This document shows positions 38,440 through 47,699 of a stretch of 64,000 bases of DNA, one piece after another. The stretch's first letter is position 1. Each line of letters starts with the position of its first letter. The notes under the pieces were generated by a model. The model made no database searches and was not told where the DNA came from. It saw only the letters and a list, made by a program, of their open reading frames with translations. The DNA comes from Bordetella genomosp. 9 (lineage in GTDB: Bacteria; Pseudomonadota; Gammaproteobacteria; Burkholderiales; Burkholderiaceae_B): the NCBI RefSeq assembly GCF_002261425.1, contig NZ_NEVJ01000003.1:2852001-2916000 (forward strand), given 5' to 3'. Both the position numbers and the translations under genes were made by a program.

Positions 38440-39132
38440 ATGCCCGATCATCCGATATTCAAACGCTGGCCGGCAATGCACCCGGACCGGCTGCAGCTCT
38501 TTTCCCTGCCCACGCCCAACGGCGTGAAGGTCGGCATTATGCTGGAGGAAACGGGGCTGCCCTACGAGCCGCATCGCATCGACATCATGGCGAACGACAA
38601 CCACGATCCGGCCTTTCTCTCGCTCAATCCCAATGGCAAGATTCCGGCTATCTACGATCCGGACGGCCCCGGCGGGCGGCCGCTGGCCCTGTTCGAATCG
38701 GGCGCCATCCTGATCTATCTTGCCGACAAGTCGGGGCAGTTTCTTTCCACCGATCCGCACACGCGCTACGAAACCATCCAGTGGCTGATGTGGCAGATGG
38801 GCGGCGTCGGGCCCATGTTCGGACAGCTCGGCTTCTTCCACAAGTTCGCCGGCAAGGCCTATGAGGACAAGCGGCCGCGCGACCGCTATGCGACCGAATC
38901 AGCGCGTCTGCTGGGCGTGCTGGACCAGCGGCTCGCGGGCCGCGACTGGGTGATGGGGGCGGACTACAGCATCGCCGATATTTCGTTGATAGGCTGGGTC
39001 CGCAACCTTGTCGGGTTCTATGAAGCCCGCGAGGTGGTCGGTTTCGATCGCTTCCAGAACGTCCAGGCGTGGCTGGACCGTGGACTCGCGCGCCCGGGCG
39101 TGCAGCGCGGGCTGGCGGTCACGGCGGCTTGA
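38440..39132 (+). CDS. Glutathione S-transferase family protein, YfcG/YghU (Nu-class) type
   Basis: A 230-residue GST-fold protein. The N-terminal thioredoxin-like domain has FSLPTPNGVKVGIMLEETGLPYE; the TPNG turn is the Thr/Asn active-site signature of the YfcG/YghU disulfide-bond oxidoreductases. The glutathione site NPNGKIPAI and ESGAILIYLADK follow, then a helical C-terminal domain (GADYSIADISLIGWV). These proteins bind two glutathiones and reduce disulfides. A GGAGG ribosome site lies 9 bases before the ATG at 38440. It faces away from dadA and stands alone. Confidence 0.9.
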   Translation: MPDHPIFKRWPAMHPDRLQLFSLPTPNGVKVGIMLEETGLPYEPHRIDIMANDNHDPAFLSLNPNGKIPAIYDPDGPGGRPLALFESGAILIYLADKSGQFLSTDPHTRYETIQWLMWQMGGVGPMFGQLGFFHKFAGKAYEDKRPRDRYATESARLLGVLDQRLAGRDWVMGADYSIADISLIGWVRNLVGFYEAREVVGFDRFQNVQAWLDRGLARPGVQRGLAVTAA

Positions 39133-39296
39133 GCCTCCCGATGGTGGGACCCTGGGCTGGCTTTAGCCGCGGCCCTGGCGACCCCCATGCCGGCCTTTCG
39201 CGTTTCCGGAAACCCCCTTAGCCGGATGCGTCATCCCCCCCGCTGACCGGCCTGCGGCACACTGTCCGTCCCTGGCAGCCAACCGCAGGGGGAGAC

Positions 39297-40490
39297 ATGA
39301 CACGACAAATACTCGCGGGCATCCGCGTGCTGGAACTGGGCCAGCTGATCGCCGGCCCCTTCGCCGCGAAAACCCTGGCCGACTTCGGCGCGCAGGTGAT
39401 CAAGATCGAACCGCCGGGCGTCGGCGACCCGCTGCGCAAATGGCGCATGCTGCATGAAGGCACGTCCGTCTGGTGGGAAGCACAATCGCGCAACAAGCAA
39501 TCCGTCTGCGTCGACCTGCGCCAGCCGCAGGGGCAGGACCTGGTGCGCACGCTGGCCGCCGAAGCCGACGTGCTGATCGAGAATTTCCGCCCGGGCACGA
39601 TGGAGAAATGGGGCCTGTCGTGGGAAGCGCTGCATGCGCTGAACCCCCGGCTGATCATGCTGCGCATTTCAGGCTACGGCCAGACCGGCCCCAAGGCGGG
39701 CGAACCCGGCTTCGCCGCCATCGGCGAGGCCATGGCGGGCTTGCGCTACCTGAGCGGCGAACCGGGCCGCGCGCCCGTGCGCGCCGGCCTGTCGCTGGGC
39801 GACACCATCGCCGGCCTGCACGGCGCGCTGGGCGTGCTGCTGGCCTTGTATGAACGCGACGCGCGCGGCGGCACCGGACAGGTGATCGACGCGGCCTTGT
39901 ACGAAAGCATCTTCAACCTGACCGAAAGCCTGCTGCCCGAATACTCGGTATTCGGTGCCGTGCGCGAACCCGCCGGCGCGGCGCTGCCCGGCATCGCGCC
40001 ATCCAACGCCTATCCCTGCCAGGACGGCTACGTCCTGATCGCCGGCAACGGCGACGGCATCTATACGCGATTGATGTCGCGCATCGGCCGCGAGGACCTG
40101 GCGCGCGACCCGGCATTGGCCCGCAACGACGGGCGGGTCGCGCGCGTGGCCGAGATCGACCAGGCCATCGGCGCGTGGACGCAGGTCCGCACCATTGATC
40201 AGGTACTGGCGTCGATGCGCGAGGCGGGGGTGCCGGCGGGACGCATCTACAGCATCGCCGATATCGCCGAAGACCCGCATTACCGCGCCCGCAAGGCCAT
40301 CGTCACCGTCGAGTCCGCCAGCGGTATCGCGGTCGAGATGCCGGCGGTGTTCCCGCTGCTCTCTGGCAATCCCGGAGAAGTCCGCGAGCGCGCGCCCACG
40401 CTGGGCGAGGACACCGACGTGGTGCTGCGCGAGATCGGCGTGGACGACCAGCGCCTGGCCGCGTTGCGCACCGCCGGCGTCATCGCCTGA
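39297..40490 (+). CDS. CaiB/BaiF family CoA transferase
   Basis: A 397-residue class III CoA transferase of normal length. The N-terminal Rossmann part reads RVLELGQLIAGPFAAKTLADFGAQVIKIEPP. The CoA-contact segment NFRPGTMEKWGL and SGYGQTGP follow. At the catalytic position where the family mostly shows Asp, this protein has Glu in IDAALYESIFNL, as do some other members of this subgroup. It moves CoA between carboxylic acids. A GGGGGAG ribosome site precedes the ATG. It is followed after 90 bases by a Bug-type binding protein, an arrangement suggesting uptake and activation of the same carboxylate; the acid is unknown. Confidence 0.9.
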   Translation: MTRQILAGIRVLELGQLIAGPFAAKTLADFGAQVIKIEPPGVGDPLRKWRMLHEGTSVWWEAQSRNKQSVCVDLRQPQGQDLVRTLAAEADVLIENFRPGTMEKWGLSWEALHALNPRLIMLRISGYGQTGPKAGEPGFAAIGEAMAGLRYLSGEPGRAPVRAGLSLGDTIAGLHGALGVLLALYERDARGGTGQVIDAALYESIFNLTESLLPEYSVFGAVREPAGAALPGIAPSNAYPCQDGYVLIAGNGDGIYTRLMSRIGREDLARDPALARNDGRVARVAEIDQAIGAWTQVRTIDQVLASMREAGVPAGRIYSIADIAEDPHYRARKAIVTVESASGIAVEMPAVFPLLSGNPGEVRERAPTLGEDTDVVLREIGVDDQRLAALRTAGVIA

Positions 40491-40580
40491 GCGGAGGCGA
40501 GCCGGCTTCCAACACCCGCATTCATCAAGGCAAGGCAACACCTGCCCACCATCCGCATAACAACGAACGGAGACATGCCC

Positions 40581-41573
40581 ATGACTAGCCCGACCCCTCT
40601 CAAGCCCCTGCGCCGCCTGCTGGCCGCCGCCGGACTCTGCGCGCTGGCCGTCGCCCCGCTGGCGGCGCACGCCGCCTATCCCGACCGGCCGATCACGCTG
40701 ATCGTTTCCGCCGCGCCCGGCGGCACCACCGACATCGCGGCCCGCCTGATCGCGCAGCCGCTGGCCAAGGCCCTGGGACAATCGGTCGTCGTGGAAAACA
40801 AGCCCGGCGCCTCGGGCAGCATCGCGGCGCAGGCGGTCAGCCGCGCCGCGCCGGACGGCTACACCCTGCTGCTGCAGTATTCGGGCTACCAGGTCATCAC
40901 GCCGCTGATCACCCAGGGCCTGAACTGGGATCCCATCAAGTCGTTCGCGCCCGTGGCGAACATCCTGTCGGCGCCGCAGGTGGTCGTGGTGCGGCCGACG
41001 TTGCCGATCAAGTCGATGAAAGAGCTGGTCGACTACGCCAAGGCCCACCCCGGCGAACTGAACTACGCGTCGTCGGGCAACGGTTCGCTGCAGCAGGTCG
41101 CCACCGAACTGCTGAACCAGATGGCGGGCATCAAGACGACCCACATTCCGTACAAGGGCACCGGCCCCGCGCTGGCCGATCTGCTCAGCGGTTCCGTCGA
41201 CATGACCATCACGACGCCGCCGCCGCTGCTGGGCCAGATCGCCGCGGGCAAGCTGCAGCCGCTGGCGGTGACCGGCAAGTCGCGCCTCGAATCCCTGCCC
41301 AATGTCCCGACGGCGGCGGAAGCCGGCTACCCCGACCTGCTCGTGTCATCCTGGTTCGCCATGTACGCGCCCGCCGGCACGCCCAAGGACGTGATCGGCA
41401 AGCTGTCGGGTGAGATCGAGAAGATCATGAAGACCGACGAATTCCGCAAGAAGGCCGCGGAGCAAGGCGCCGAAGCCGACTTCATGGGTCCGGAACAGCT
41501 GGGCAAGTACACGCAGGATGAACTGGTCCGCTACAAGACCGTGGTGGAGAAGGCACACATCACGGCGAACTGA
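40581..41573 (+). CDS. Bug-family (TctC-like) tripartite tricarboxylate transporter substrate-binding protein
   Basis: A 330-residue periplasmic binding protein with a Sec signal peptide (LLAAAGLCALAVAPLAAHA) and the Bug mature start AYPDRPITLIVSAAPGGTTD. The family fold continues with VVVENKPGASGSIAAQAVSRAAPDGYT. The second Met (40581) was chosen because a GGAG ribosome site lies 8 bases before it and only 2 bases before the first Met at 40575. Bug proteins bind carboxylates and feed TctAB permeases, none of which lie in this window. It follows the CoA transferase gene and is probably co-transcribed. Confidence 0.9.
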   Translation: MTSPTPLKPLRRLLAAAGLCALAVAPLAAHAAYPDRPITLIVSAAPGGTTDIAARLIAQPLAKALGQSVVVENKPGASGSIAAQAVSRAAPDGYTLLLQYSGYQVITPLITQGLNWDPIKSFAPVANILSAPQVVVVRPTLPIKSMKELVDYAKAHPGELNYASSGNGSLQQVATELLNQMAGIKTTHIPYKGTGPALADLLSGSVDMTITTPPPLLGQIAAGKLQPLAVTGKSRLESLPNVPTAAEAGYPDLLVSSWFAMYAPAGTPKDVIGKLSGEIEKIMKTDEFRKKAAEQGAEADFMGPEQLGKYTQDELVRYKTVVEKAHITAN

Positions 41574-41649
41574 GTCGGCGCAACTGAGTCACTGCAACTG
41601 CGCCGACGCGGGTCCGCGACCCTCGCGCCGCGCCTATGACGCGCGGCGC
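41574..41649. terminator. Two GC-rich hairpins between convergent bug and lysR genes
   Basis: GTCGGCGCA (41574-41582) pairs with TGCGCCGAC (41599-41607), a perfect 9-bp stem. GCGCCGCGC (41625-41633) pairs with GCGCGGCGC (41641-41649), 9 bp with a 7-base loop. They fill the gap between two convergent genes and probably end transcription from both sides. There are no U-tracts. Confidence 0.5.
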
Positions 41650-41663
41650 GGCGTTCGCCGGCC

Positions 41664-42584
41664 TTATCCCTGGTGTTCCGCCACGACCGCACGCAGGCTG
41701 TCCAGCGCGGTTTCCACCGCCGCGGGCTGGAAGGTTTCCTGGCGCCAGTACATCGCGACGGCGCCGAAGCCCGACAGGCGCAACGGCAGTATGCGCATCG
41801 CATTCATCTGCGAGAACCGCAGCGCCGCGCGATGCGACGCCACGCCGATCAGGTCGCTGTTGCTGACCAGGGTCAGGTTGATGGTGACCGAATTCGATTC
41901 CACATGGTCGGCCGGCATGGCCTTGCCGGCGGCCGTCAATGCCGTGTCCAGCGCGTTGCGTATCGGCGTGCCCTTCGGCCATACGATCCAGCGATAGGCC
42001 ATCAGGTCTTCCCACGTGATGCGCGACTTGCTGAACACCGGATGGCGCGGCCGCGCCACCATGTGCACGGGTTCCAGGTACAGGGATTCGGACAGGATGG
42101 CGGGATCGTGATGCTCGGGCGCTGAACGGCCGACGACGATGTCCAGCTCGCCCTGGGCCAGCTGCGTCAGCAGGTGGTCCATGGTGGATTCGACCAGCTT
42201 CACGCGCGCCTGCGGCATGCGCTCCAGCAGCCGCATGACCGCCAGCGGCACGGTGTCCGACGCCGATGCCCCCGACGCCCCTATCACCACGCGGCCGCCG
42301 CCGCCCTGCCGCAGCGCGGCCATGTCGCCGCTGGCGCGCTCCAGCTGCGCGTCGATGCGCTGGGCATGCGCGATCAGCGCCTCGCCATAAGGTGTCGGCC
42401 GCAGCCCGCGCGCATGGCGTTCGAATAGCGGCAGGCCGATGTCGTCTTCCAGGTCCTTGAGCCATTTCGACAGGCCGGGCTGGGTGGTGTTCAGCATGGC
42501 GGCCGAATGGCTGATATTGCGGGTCTGCGCCAGGCTCAACAGCATCTTCAGGTTGCGCAGGCGCAGGCGGTAGGTCCAGTCCAT
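41664..42584 (-). CDS. LysR-type regulator of the gentisate cluster
   Basis: A 306-residue LysR protein. The HTH ([20 protein letters not shown] through [20 protein letters not shown]) is followed by the effector domain from about residue 92 ([20 protein letters not shown]). It is divergent from gentisate 1,2-dioxygenase, the classic layout for a LysR activator of a catabolic operon. The ATTAT-N11-ATAAT site in the 182-base intergenic region is its likely binding site. The inducer is probably an aromatic acid or gentisate, not determined by sequence. Confidence 0.92.
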   Translation of the reverse strand: MDWTYRLRLRNLKMLLSLAQTRNISHSAAMLNTTQPGLSKWLKDLEDDIGLPLFERHARGLRPTPYGEALIAHAQRIDAQLERASGDMAALRQGGGGRVVIGASGASASDTVPLAVMRLLERMPQARVKLVESTMDHLLTQLAQGELDIVVGRSAPEHHDPAILSESLYLEPVHMVARPRHPVFSKSRITWEDLMAYRWIVWPKGTPIRNALDTALTAAGKAMPADHVESNSVTINLTLVSNSDLIGVASHRAALRFSQMNAMRILPLRLSGFGAVAMYWRQETFQPAAVETALDSLRAVVAEHQG

Positions 42585-42676
42585 GTTGTCTCGGTGTTAT
42601 TGCCGCACGCACGTCCACCACGAGGGCGCCGCCGCCCGGGGGCCGGGTCGGTGTGCCTGGGTGCCGGGGCAACCAT

Positions 42677-42697
42677 ATTATTTGTTGTATGGATAAT
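42677..42697. promoter_or_regulatory. LysR T-N11-A box at the gentisate divergent promoter
   Basis: ATTAT and ATAAT flank exactly 11 bases (ATTAT-N11-ATAAT), a perfect dyad and the canonical LysR-binding arrangement. It lies 70-90 bases before the dioxygenase ATG and about 93 bases before the lysR ATG. A further ATAAT occurs a few bases downstream. Binding by the adjacent LysR is inferred. Confidence 0.7.
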
Positions 42698-42766
42698 AAG
42701 ATAATTTCATTTCAGGAGGCATACCGGCGCTCTCATAATAAGCAAAAACCTGAAGGAGACAACACC

Positions 42767-43813
42767 ATGGCCGAAGGAAGCTCCACGCGCGCCGACCGCG
42801 CCGCGTACTACGAACGGATCGCCCGCAAGAACATGGCGCCGTTGTGGGAGTCCTTGCATAACCTGGTGCCGCGCACGCCGCAGCCGCGCTGCGTACCCGC
42901 GATGTGGCGCTACAACGATGTCCGCGCCGACGTACTGGAAGCCGGCACGCTGATCACCGCGGAAGAAGCCGTGCGCCGCGTGCTGATCCTGGAAAATCCC
43001 GGCCTGCCCGGCCAGGCCAGCATCACGCAGACCCTGTATGCCGGCCTGCAACTGATCCTGCCGGGCGAGATCGCGCCCAGCCATCGCCATACGCAATCGG
43101 CGCTGCGCTTCATCGTCGAAGGATCGGGCGCCTACACGGCGGTCAATGGCGAGCGCACCACCATGCATCCGGGCGACTTCATCATCACGCCTTCGTGGAC
43201 GTACCACGATCACGGCAATATCGAAGCGGCCGACGGCGGTGAGCCGGTGGTGTGGCTGGATGGCCTGGATATCCCGCTGCTACGCATGCTGGATGCCGGC
43301 TTCGCCGAAAACTACCCGGCCGCCACACAGCCGGTCACCCGCGCGGAAGGCGACAGCTTCGCGCGCTTCGGCAACAACATGGCGCCGGTGCGGCATGTGC
43401 CGGCCAATGGCAATTCACCCATCTTCAACTATCCCTACGACCGCAGCCGCGAGGCGCTGGACCAGCTTTACCGCTACGGCGAGCTGGACGCCTGGGATGG
43501 CGTGAAGCTGCGCTACGTCAATCCGGCCACGGGCGGTTATCCCATGCCCACGATGGCGACCTTCATGCAGTTGCTGCCGGCCGGGTTCCAGGGCAAGACG
43601 TATCGCAGCACGGACTCCACCGTCTATTCGGTGGTGGAGGGGCGCGGCACGGCCCGCGTCGGCGACCAGGAATTCCACTTCGGTCCGCGCGATCTGTTCG
43701 TCGCGCCGTCATGGCAGCCGGTGCAGTTGGCCGCCTTGGAAGACGCCATCCTGTTCAGCTATTCCGATCGCCCGGTGCAGGCCGCCCTGGGCCTGCTCCG
43801 CGAGGAGCGGTGA
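42767..43813 (+). CDS. Gentisate 1,2-dioxygenase
   Basis: A 348-residue double-cupin ring-cleavage enzyme that opens gentisate to maleylpyruvate with Fe(II) and O2. The first cupin holds the metal ligands [12 protein letters not shown] (His106, His108) and His147 in WTYHDHGN. A second cupin with [17 protein letters not shown] lies near residue 285. The ATG at 42767 has an AAGGAG ribosome site 8 bases upstream; a longer frame is open but unsupported. It heads the gentisate operon under LysR control. Confidence 0.93.
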   Translation: MAEGSSTRADRAAYYERIARKNMAPLWESLHNLVPRTPQPRCVPAMWRYNDVRADVLEAGTLITAEEAVRRVLILENPGLPGQASITQTLYAGLQLILPGEIAPSHRHTQSALRFIVEGSGAYTAVNGERTTMHPGDFIITPSWTYHDHGNIEAADGGEPVVWLDGLDIPLLRMLDAGFAENYPAATQPVTRAEGDSFARFGNNMAPVRHVPANGNSPIFNYPYDRSREALDQLYRYGELDAWDGVKLRYVNPATGGYPMPTMATFMQLLPAGFQGKTYRSTDSTVYSVVEGRGTARVGDQEFHFGPRDLFVAPSWQPVQLAALEDAILFSYSDRPVQAALGLLREER

Positions 43814-43817
43814 CCCA

Positions 43818-43933
43818 CCCCCCGAAGCGCTACGCGCTTCCCCCCTCAAGGGGGGCGACGCTGCGGACCGGAAGGAAGGTCCACCCCCAAGCGCTTCGCG
43901 CTTCCCCCTCCAGGGGGCGACGCTGGCGGACCG
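43818..43933. repeat. Two tandem copies of a GC-rich palindromic intergenic repeat
   Basis: Copy 1 (about 43820-43870) and copy 2 (about 43883-43933) share the pattern CCCCC(G)AAGCGC, three-base loop, GCGCTTC, then CCCCCTCmAGGGGG, then GCGACGCTG(G)CGGACCG. Each folds as two hairpins (AAGCGC/GCGCTT and CCCCC/GGGGG). Similar REP-like elements are common in Bordetella and Achromobacter intergenic DNA. It lies between the dioxygenase and hydrolase genes, in a 234-base gap that holds no other feature. Confidence 0.75.
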
Positions 43934-44047
43934 GGGGACCCGGATCCGCGGCGTCCCCGGTCGGGGGGCGCCTGGTGCTTGCGGGCGGTTGGTTGCTTCG
44001 ATGTGGCGCACCGCGTTTTCTTTACTTTTCCAACAAGGTTCCCTGTC

Positions 44048-44746
44048 ATGCCTTACGTCTTTGCTCCGCCGGCGACCGTCGCCGTGCCTGTTGCCGGAAC
44101 CGGTGACAGCTTTCCCGTGCGCCGCGTGTATTGCGTCGGCCGCAACTACGCCGCGCATGCGCGCGAGATGGGCTTCGATCCCGACCGTGAGCCGCCCTTC
44201 TTCTTCTGCAAGCCGGCCGACGCGGTCATGCCGGTGGCCGAAGGTGAGACGCTGGACCTGCCCTACCCCACGGAAACCGCCAACTACCACTACGAGATCG
44301 AGCTGGTCGCCGCCATCGGCAAGGCCGGCGCGAACATCGCGGTGGAAGATGCGTTGAGCCATGTGCACAGCTATGCCGTCGGCCTGGACATGACGCGCCG
44401 CGACCTGCAGATGAAGATGCGCGAAGCCGGGCGGCCGTGGGAGCTGGGCAAGGCCTTCGACGACAGCGCGCCGATAGGTCCGTTGTACCCGGTCGGCGCC
44501 AAAGGCCATTTCGATAACGCCGCCATCTGGCTGAAGGTGAACGGCCAGGACAGGCAGCGCAGCGATACGTCCAAGCTGATCTGGTCGGTGGCCGAGACCA
44601 TCAGCTATCTCTCGCGGTACTTCCGGCTGGAGCCGGGCGATCTGATCTACACCGGCACGCCCGAAGGCGTGGGGCCGGTGGTCAAGGGCGACCTCATGGA
44701 AGGCGGGGTCGATGGACTGGGTACCCTGCGCGCGAAGGTGATCTGA
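44048..44746 (+). CDS. Fumarylpyruvate hydrolase (FAH family)
   Basis: A 232-residue fumarylacetoacetate-hydrolase-fold enzyme. It has the catalytic-site pattern VYCVGRNYAAHAREMG and FFFCKPADAV, with metal ligands in NYHYEIELVAAIG and SYAVGLDMTRRDLQ. In gentisate clusters this enzyme splits fumarylpyruvate into fumarate and pyruvate, the last step. It lies 234 bases after the dioxygenase gene, with the palindromic repeat between, and 3 bases before the monooxygenase gene. Confidence 0.9.
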   Translation: MPYVFAPPATVAVPVAGTGDSFPVRRVYCVGRNYAAHAREMGFDPDREPPFFFCKPADAVMPVAEGETLDLPYPTETANYHYEIELVAAIGKAGANIAVEDALSHVHSYAVGLDMTRRDLQMKMREAGRPWELGKAFDDSAPIGPLYPVGAKGHFDNAAIWLKVNGQDRQRSDTSKLIWSVAETISYLSRYFRLEPGDLIYTGTPEGVGPVVKGDLMEGGVDGLGTLRAKVI

Positions 44747-44749
44747 ACC

Positions 44750-46006
44750 ATGAAAGATACCGATGTCATCATCGTGGGCGCCGGCGTCGGCGGCCTGGTC
44801 CTGGCGCTGAGCCTGCATCAGGCCGGCATTGCCTGCCGCGTCTACGAAGCCGTTCCTGAGATCAAGCCGCTGGGTGTCGGCATCAACCTGCTCCCGCATG
44901 CCGCGCGCGAACTGGACGAACTGGGCATGCTGCCGGCGCTGGACAAGCTGGGCGTCCACACCAAGGAATCCATCTTCTTCACCCGCCACGGCCAGTTCAT
45001 CTACAGCGAACCCGCCGGCAAGGCGGCCGGCTATGCCTGGCCGCAATACTCCATCCATCGCGGCGACCTGCAGATGGCGCTTCTGGATGCCGTGCGCCAG
45101 CGCCTGGGCGACGACAGCGTGCGCGTGGACCATCGCGCCGTGCGCGTCGAGCAGGATGACGACGGCGTCACCGTGCACATGGCGGACGGCGCCGGCAAGC
45201 CCCTGCCGTCCGTGCGCGGCGCCATCGTCGTCGGTTGCGACGGCATCCATTCGGCGCTGCGCAAGCAGCTCTATCCCGACGAAGGCGCGCCGCGCTATTC
45301 CGGTGTCAACATGTGGCGCGGCGTCACGCGCTGCAAGCCCTTCCTGAGCGGCGGCAGCATGGTACGCGCGGGCTGGCTGTCGATCGGCAAGATGGTGATC
45401 TATCCCATCCGCGACAACGTCGATGGCGAAGGCAACCAGCTCGTGAATTGGGTCGCCGAAATCGAATCCCCCGAGCCCGCCGTGCGCGACTGGACGCGCC
45501 AGGGCCGCCTGGAGGATTTCTTCCCCGCCTTCGCCGACTGGCATTTCGATTGGCTGGACGTCGCGGCGCTGATACGGAATGCGGACTCCGTGCTGGAGTA
45601 TCCGATGGTCGACCAGGATCCGCTGCCCACCTGGACGCAGGGCCGCATGACCCTGCTGGGCGACGCCGCGCACCCCATGGTGCCGCGCGGTTCCAACGGC
45701 GCCGGCCAGGCCATCATCGACGCGCGCTTCCTGGCGGGCCAGCTGAAGAAGCAGGGCCTGACGCCGGCCGCGCTGCAGGAATACGACCGCGTGCGCGTGG
45801 CCGCCACCACCAAGGTGGTGCTGACCAATCGCAGCAATCCGCCGGACGCCATCCTGCGCGAGGCCTACGAACGTTCGCAGGACCAGCGCTTCGAGCGCAT
45901 CGAGGACGTCATCAGCCGCGACGAGCTGCAGGCCATATCGGACCGCTACAAGCAGGTGGCCGGATTCGACCCCGAAACGCTGAAGTCACGCCCTTCCTTC
46001 ATCTGA
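44750..46006 (+). CDS. PhzS-like FAD monooxygenase, probable salicylate/3-hydroxybenzoate-type ring hydroxylase
   Basis: A 418-residue class A flavoprotein hydroxylase. The FAD motif is VIIVGAGVGGLVLALSLHQAG at the start. VGCDGIHSALR is the DG motif and GDAAHPMVPRGSNGAGQAI the GD motif. Its wording (SIHRGDLQMALLDAVRQRLG, MWRGVTR) is closer to 5-methylphenazine-1-carboxylate monooxygenase (PhzS) than to classic 3-hydroxybenzoate 6-hydroxylase. Placed between fumarylpyruvate hydrolase and a binding protein, it most likely makes gentisate from salicylate or 3-hydroxybenzoate. The exact substrate is unknown. Confidence 0.82.
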   Translation: MKDTDVIIVGAGVGGLVLALSLHQAGIACRVYEAVPEIKPLGVGINLLPHAARELDELGMLPALDKLGVHTKESIFFTRHGQFIYSEPAGKAAGYAWPQYSIHRGDLQMALLDAVRQRLGDDSVRVDHRAVRVEQDDDGVTVHMADGAGKPLPSVRGAIVVGCDGIHSALRKQLYPDEGAPRYSGVNMWRGVTRCKPFLSGGSMVRAGWLSIGKMVIYPIRDNVDGEGNQLVNWVAEIESPEPAVRDWTRQGRLEDFFPAFADWHFDWLDVAALIRNADSVLEYPMVDQDPLPTWTQGRMTLLGDAAHPMVPRGSNGAGQAIIDARFLAGQLKKQGLTPAALQEYDRVRVAATTKVVLTNRSNPPDAILREAYERSQDQRFERIEDVISRDELQAISDRYKQVAGFDPETLKSRPSFI

Positions 46007-46065
46007 CCATCGCAGCATCCAACCATCGGGCATAGGCGGAGACACCTGCCCGCAAGGAGAACAAC

Positions 46066-47031
46066 ATGCAGACCCTGTTTCGCGCCCTGGCCGCGCTGGC
46101 GCTTGCCCTGACGGCATCCGTCAGCCAGGCCGCATGGCCGGAACGCCCGATCACGCTGATCGTGCCGTTCACGCCCGCCACCGGCATCGACCTGGTGGCG
46201 CGCCAACTCGCCGCGACCCTGCCCAAGACGCTGGGCCAATCCGTCATCGTGGAAAACCTGGCCGGGGCCAGCGGCAACATCGGCACGGAAAAGGTCGCGC
46301 GCGCCGCGCCGGACGGCTACACCTTCCTGGTGACGGTGAACACCTTCGTCATGAACCAGCCGCTGTACAAGGAAAAGCTGCACTATGACCCGGTGAAGGA
46401 TTTCGCGCCGGTCAGCCTCACGTCCTGGGGCACGCTGCTGCTGGTGACCCATCCGTCCAACCCCGTCAACACCGTCCAGCAGCTCGAGGACGCCGCGCGC
46501 AAGCAGCCCGGCAAGCTGACCTATGGCACGCCGGGCGTGGGAACGCCGCACCACCTGGCCATGGCGCTGCTGCTGGACCAGACCAAGGCGCAGATGCTGC
46601 ACGTGCCGTACAAGGGCACGGCGGGCGCGGTGACCGACATGCTGGCCGGGCGCCTGGACTATATGTTCCTGCCCGTGCACGTGGCGCTGCCGCAGATCAA
46701 GGCCGGCAAGCTGAAGGCCATCGCCACCGGCAGCCCCAAGCGCATTCCGCAACTGCCCGACGTGCCCACGCTGACGGAGTCCGGCCTGAAAGGCGCCGAC
46801 GTAGACATGTGGTACGGCGTGCTGGCGCCCAAGGGAACGCCGGCCGCCATCGTCGACAGCATGAACAAGCAGATCGCCGAAGCGCTGAAAGCGCCTTCCA
46901 CCGCCACCGCCTTCGAAGCGCAGGGCATGGTGCCCGCGACATCCACGCCGGCGGAGTTCGCCGACCTGATCGCCAAGGACGCCAAGCGCTGGAGCGACGT
47001 CGTGACCCGCGCCGGCATCAAGGCGGATTGA
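46066..47031 (+). CDS. Bug-family (TctC-like) binding protein of the gentisate operon
   Basis: A 321-residue periplasmic binding protein with a signal peptide (ALAALALALTASVSQA) and the Bug start AWPERPITLIVPFTPATGID. It has an AAGGAG ribosome site 6 bases before the ATG. Lying between the monooxygenase and the isomerase, it probably captures the aromatic acid degraded by this operon. No permease partner is present nearby. It shares the family fold (VIVENLAGASGNIGTEKVARAAPDGYT). Confidence 0.92.
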   Translation: MQTLFRALAALALALTASVSQAAWPERPITLIVPFTPATGIDLVARQLAATLPKTLGQSVIVENLAGASGNIGTEKVARAAPDGYTFLVTVNTFVMNQPLYKEKLHYDPVKDFAPVSLTSWGTLLLVTHPSNPVNTVQQLEDAARKQPGKLTYGTPGVGTPHHLAMALLLDQTKAQMLHVPYKGTAGAVTDMLAGRLDYMFLPVHVALPQIKAGKLKAIATGSPKRIPQLPDVPTLTESGLKGADVDMWYGVLAPKGTPAAIVDSMNKQIAEALKAPSTATAFEAQGMVPATSTPAEFADLIAKDAKRWSDVVTRAGIKAD

Positions 47032-47034
47032 ACC

Positions 47035-47673
47035 ATGCAACTCTACAGTTTCTTCAACAGCTCCACGTCCTACCGGGTCCGCATCGTCCTGGCCCTGAAG
47101 GGGCTGGACCACGATTACCAGGGCATCAATATCCGCAAACTGGAGCACCGCGCCGCGGATTACATGGCGCGCAATCCTTCCGGCAGCGTTCCGATGCTGC
47201 GCGACGGCGATATGGAACTGGGCCAGTCGATGGCCATCATCGATTACCTGGATGCCACCCATCCCGAGCCGCGCCTGATTCCGCGCGACACCCTGCAGCG
47301 GGCGCGTGTCCTGGAGCTGAGCGGCGTCATCGCCTGCGACATCCATCCGGTCAACAACCTGCGCATCCTGCGCTACCTGACCGAAGTGCTGGGCGTGACG
47401 GCCGAACAGAAGGATGCCTGGTACCGCCACTGGGTGCGGGATGGAATGCGGGCCGTGGAAGCGCTGCTGGAACGCCACGGCCACGGCCCCTATTGCTTCG
47501 GCGATGCGCCAACGCTGGCGGACGTCTGCCTGGTGCCGCAGATCGCCAACGCGCAACGCATGGGCTGCGATATGTCGGCCTATCCGCGCGCCATGGCCGT
47601 CTACGCGCATTGCAACACGATAGCGGCCTTCCAGCGTGCCGCGCCTTCCGAGCAGCCGGACTACACGGCCTAG
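47035..47673 (+). CDS. Maleylpyruvate / maleylacetoacetate isomerase (zeta-class GST)
   Basis: A 212-residue zeta-class glutathione S-transferase. The active-site motif SFFNSSTSYRVRIVLALKG is at the N-terminus, and NPSGSVPMLRDGD and LGQSMAIIDYLD form the glutathione site. In this cluster it isomerises maleylpyruvate to fumarylpyruvate, the step between the dioxygenase and the hydrolase. It starts 3 bases after the binding-protein gene and closes the operon. Confidence 0.9.
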   Translation: MQLYSFFNSSTSYRVRIVLALKGLDHDYQGINIRKLEHRAADYMARNPSGSVPMLRDGDMELGQSMAIIDYLDATHPEPRLIPRDTLQRARVLELSGVIACDIHPVNNLRILRYLTEVLGVTAEQKDAWYRHWVRDGMRAVEALLERHGHGPYCFGDAPTLADVCLVPQIANAQRMGCDMSAYPRAMAVYAHCNTIAAFQRAAPSEQPDYTA

Positions 47674-47692
47674 CGGATTCCGGAGAATCCGC
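47673..47692. terminator. Perfect hairpin ending the gentisate operon
   Basis: GCGGATTC pairs perfectly with GAATCCGC across a CGGA loop. It begins at the last base of the isomerase stop codon, and the convergent bug gene ends at 47700. Probably a bidirectional terminator; no U-tract. Confidence 0.6.
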
Positions 47693-47699
47693 CAGGCAA

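Noticed and set aside
43818..43933. CRISPR-like array
   Set aside because: Only two copies with a short gap, each internally palindromic and GC-rich, and no cas gene in the window.
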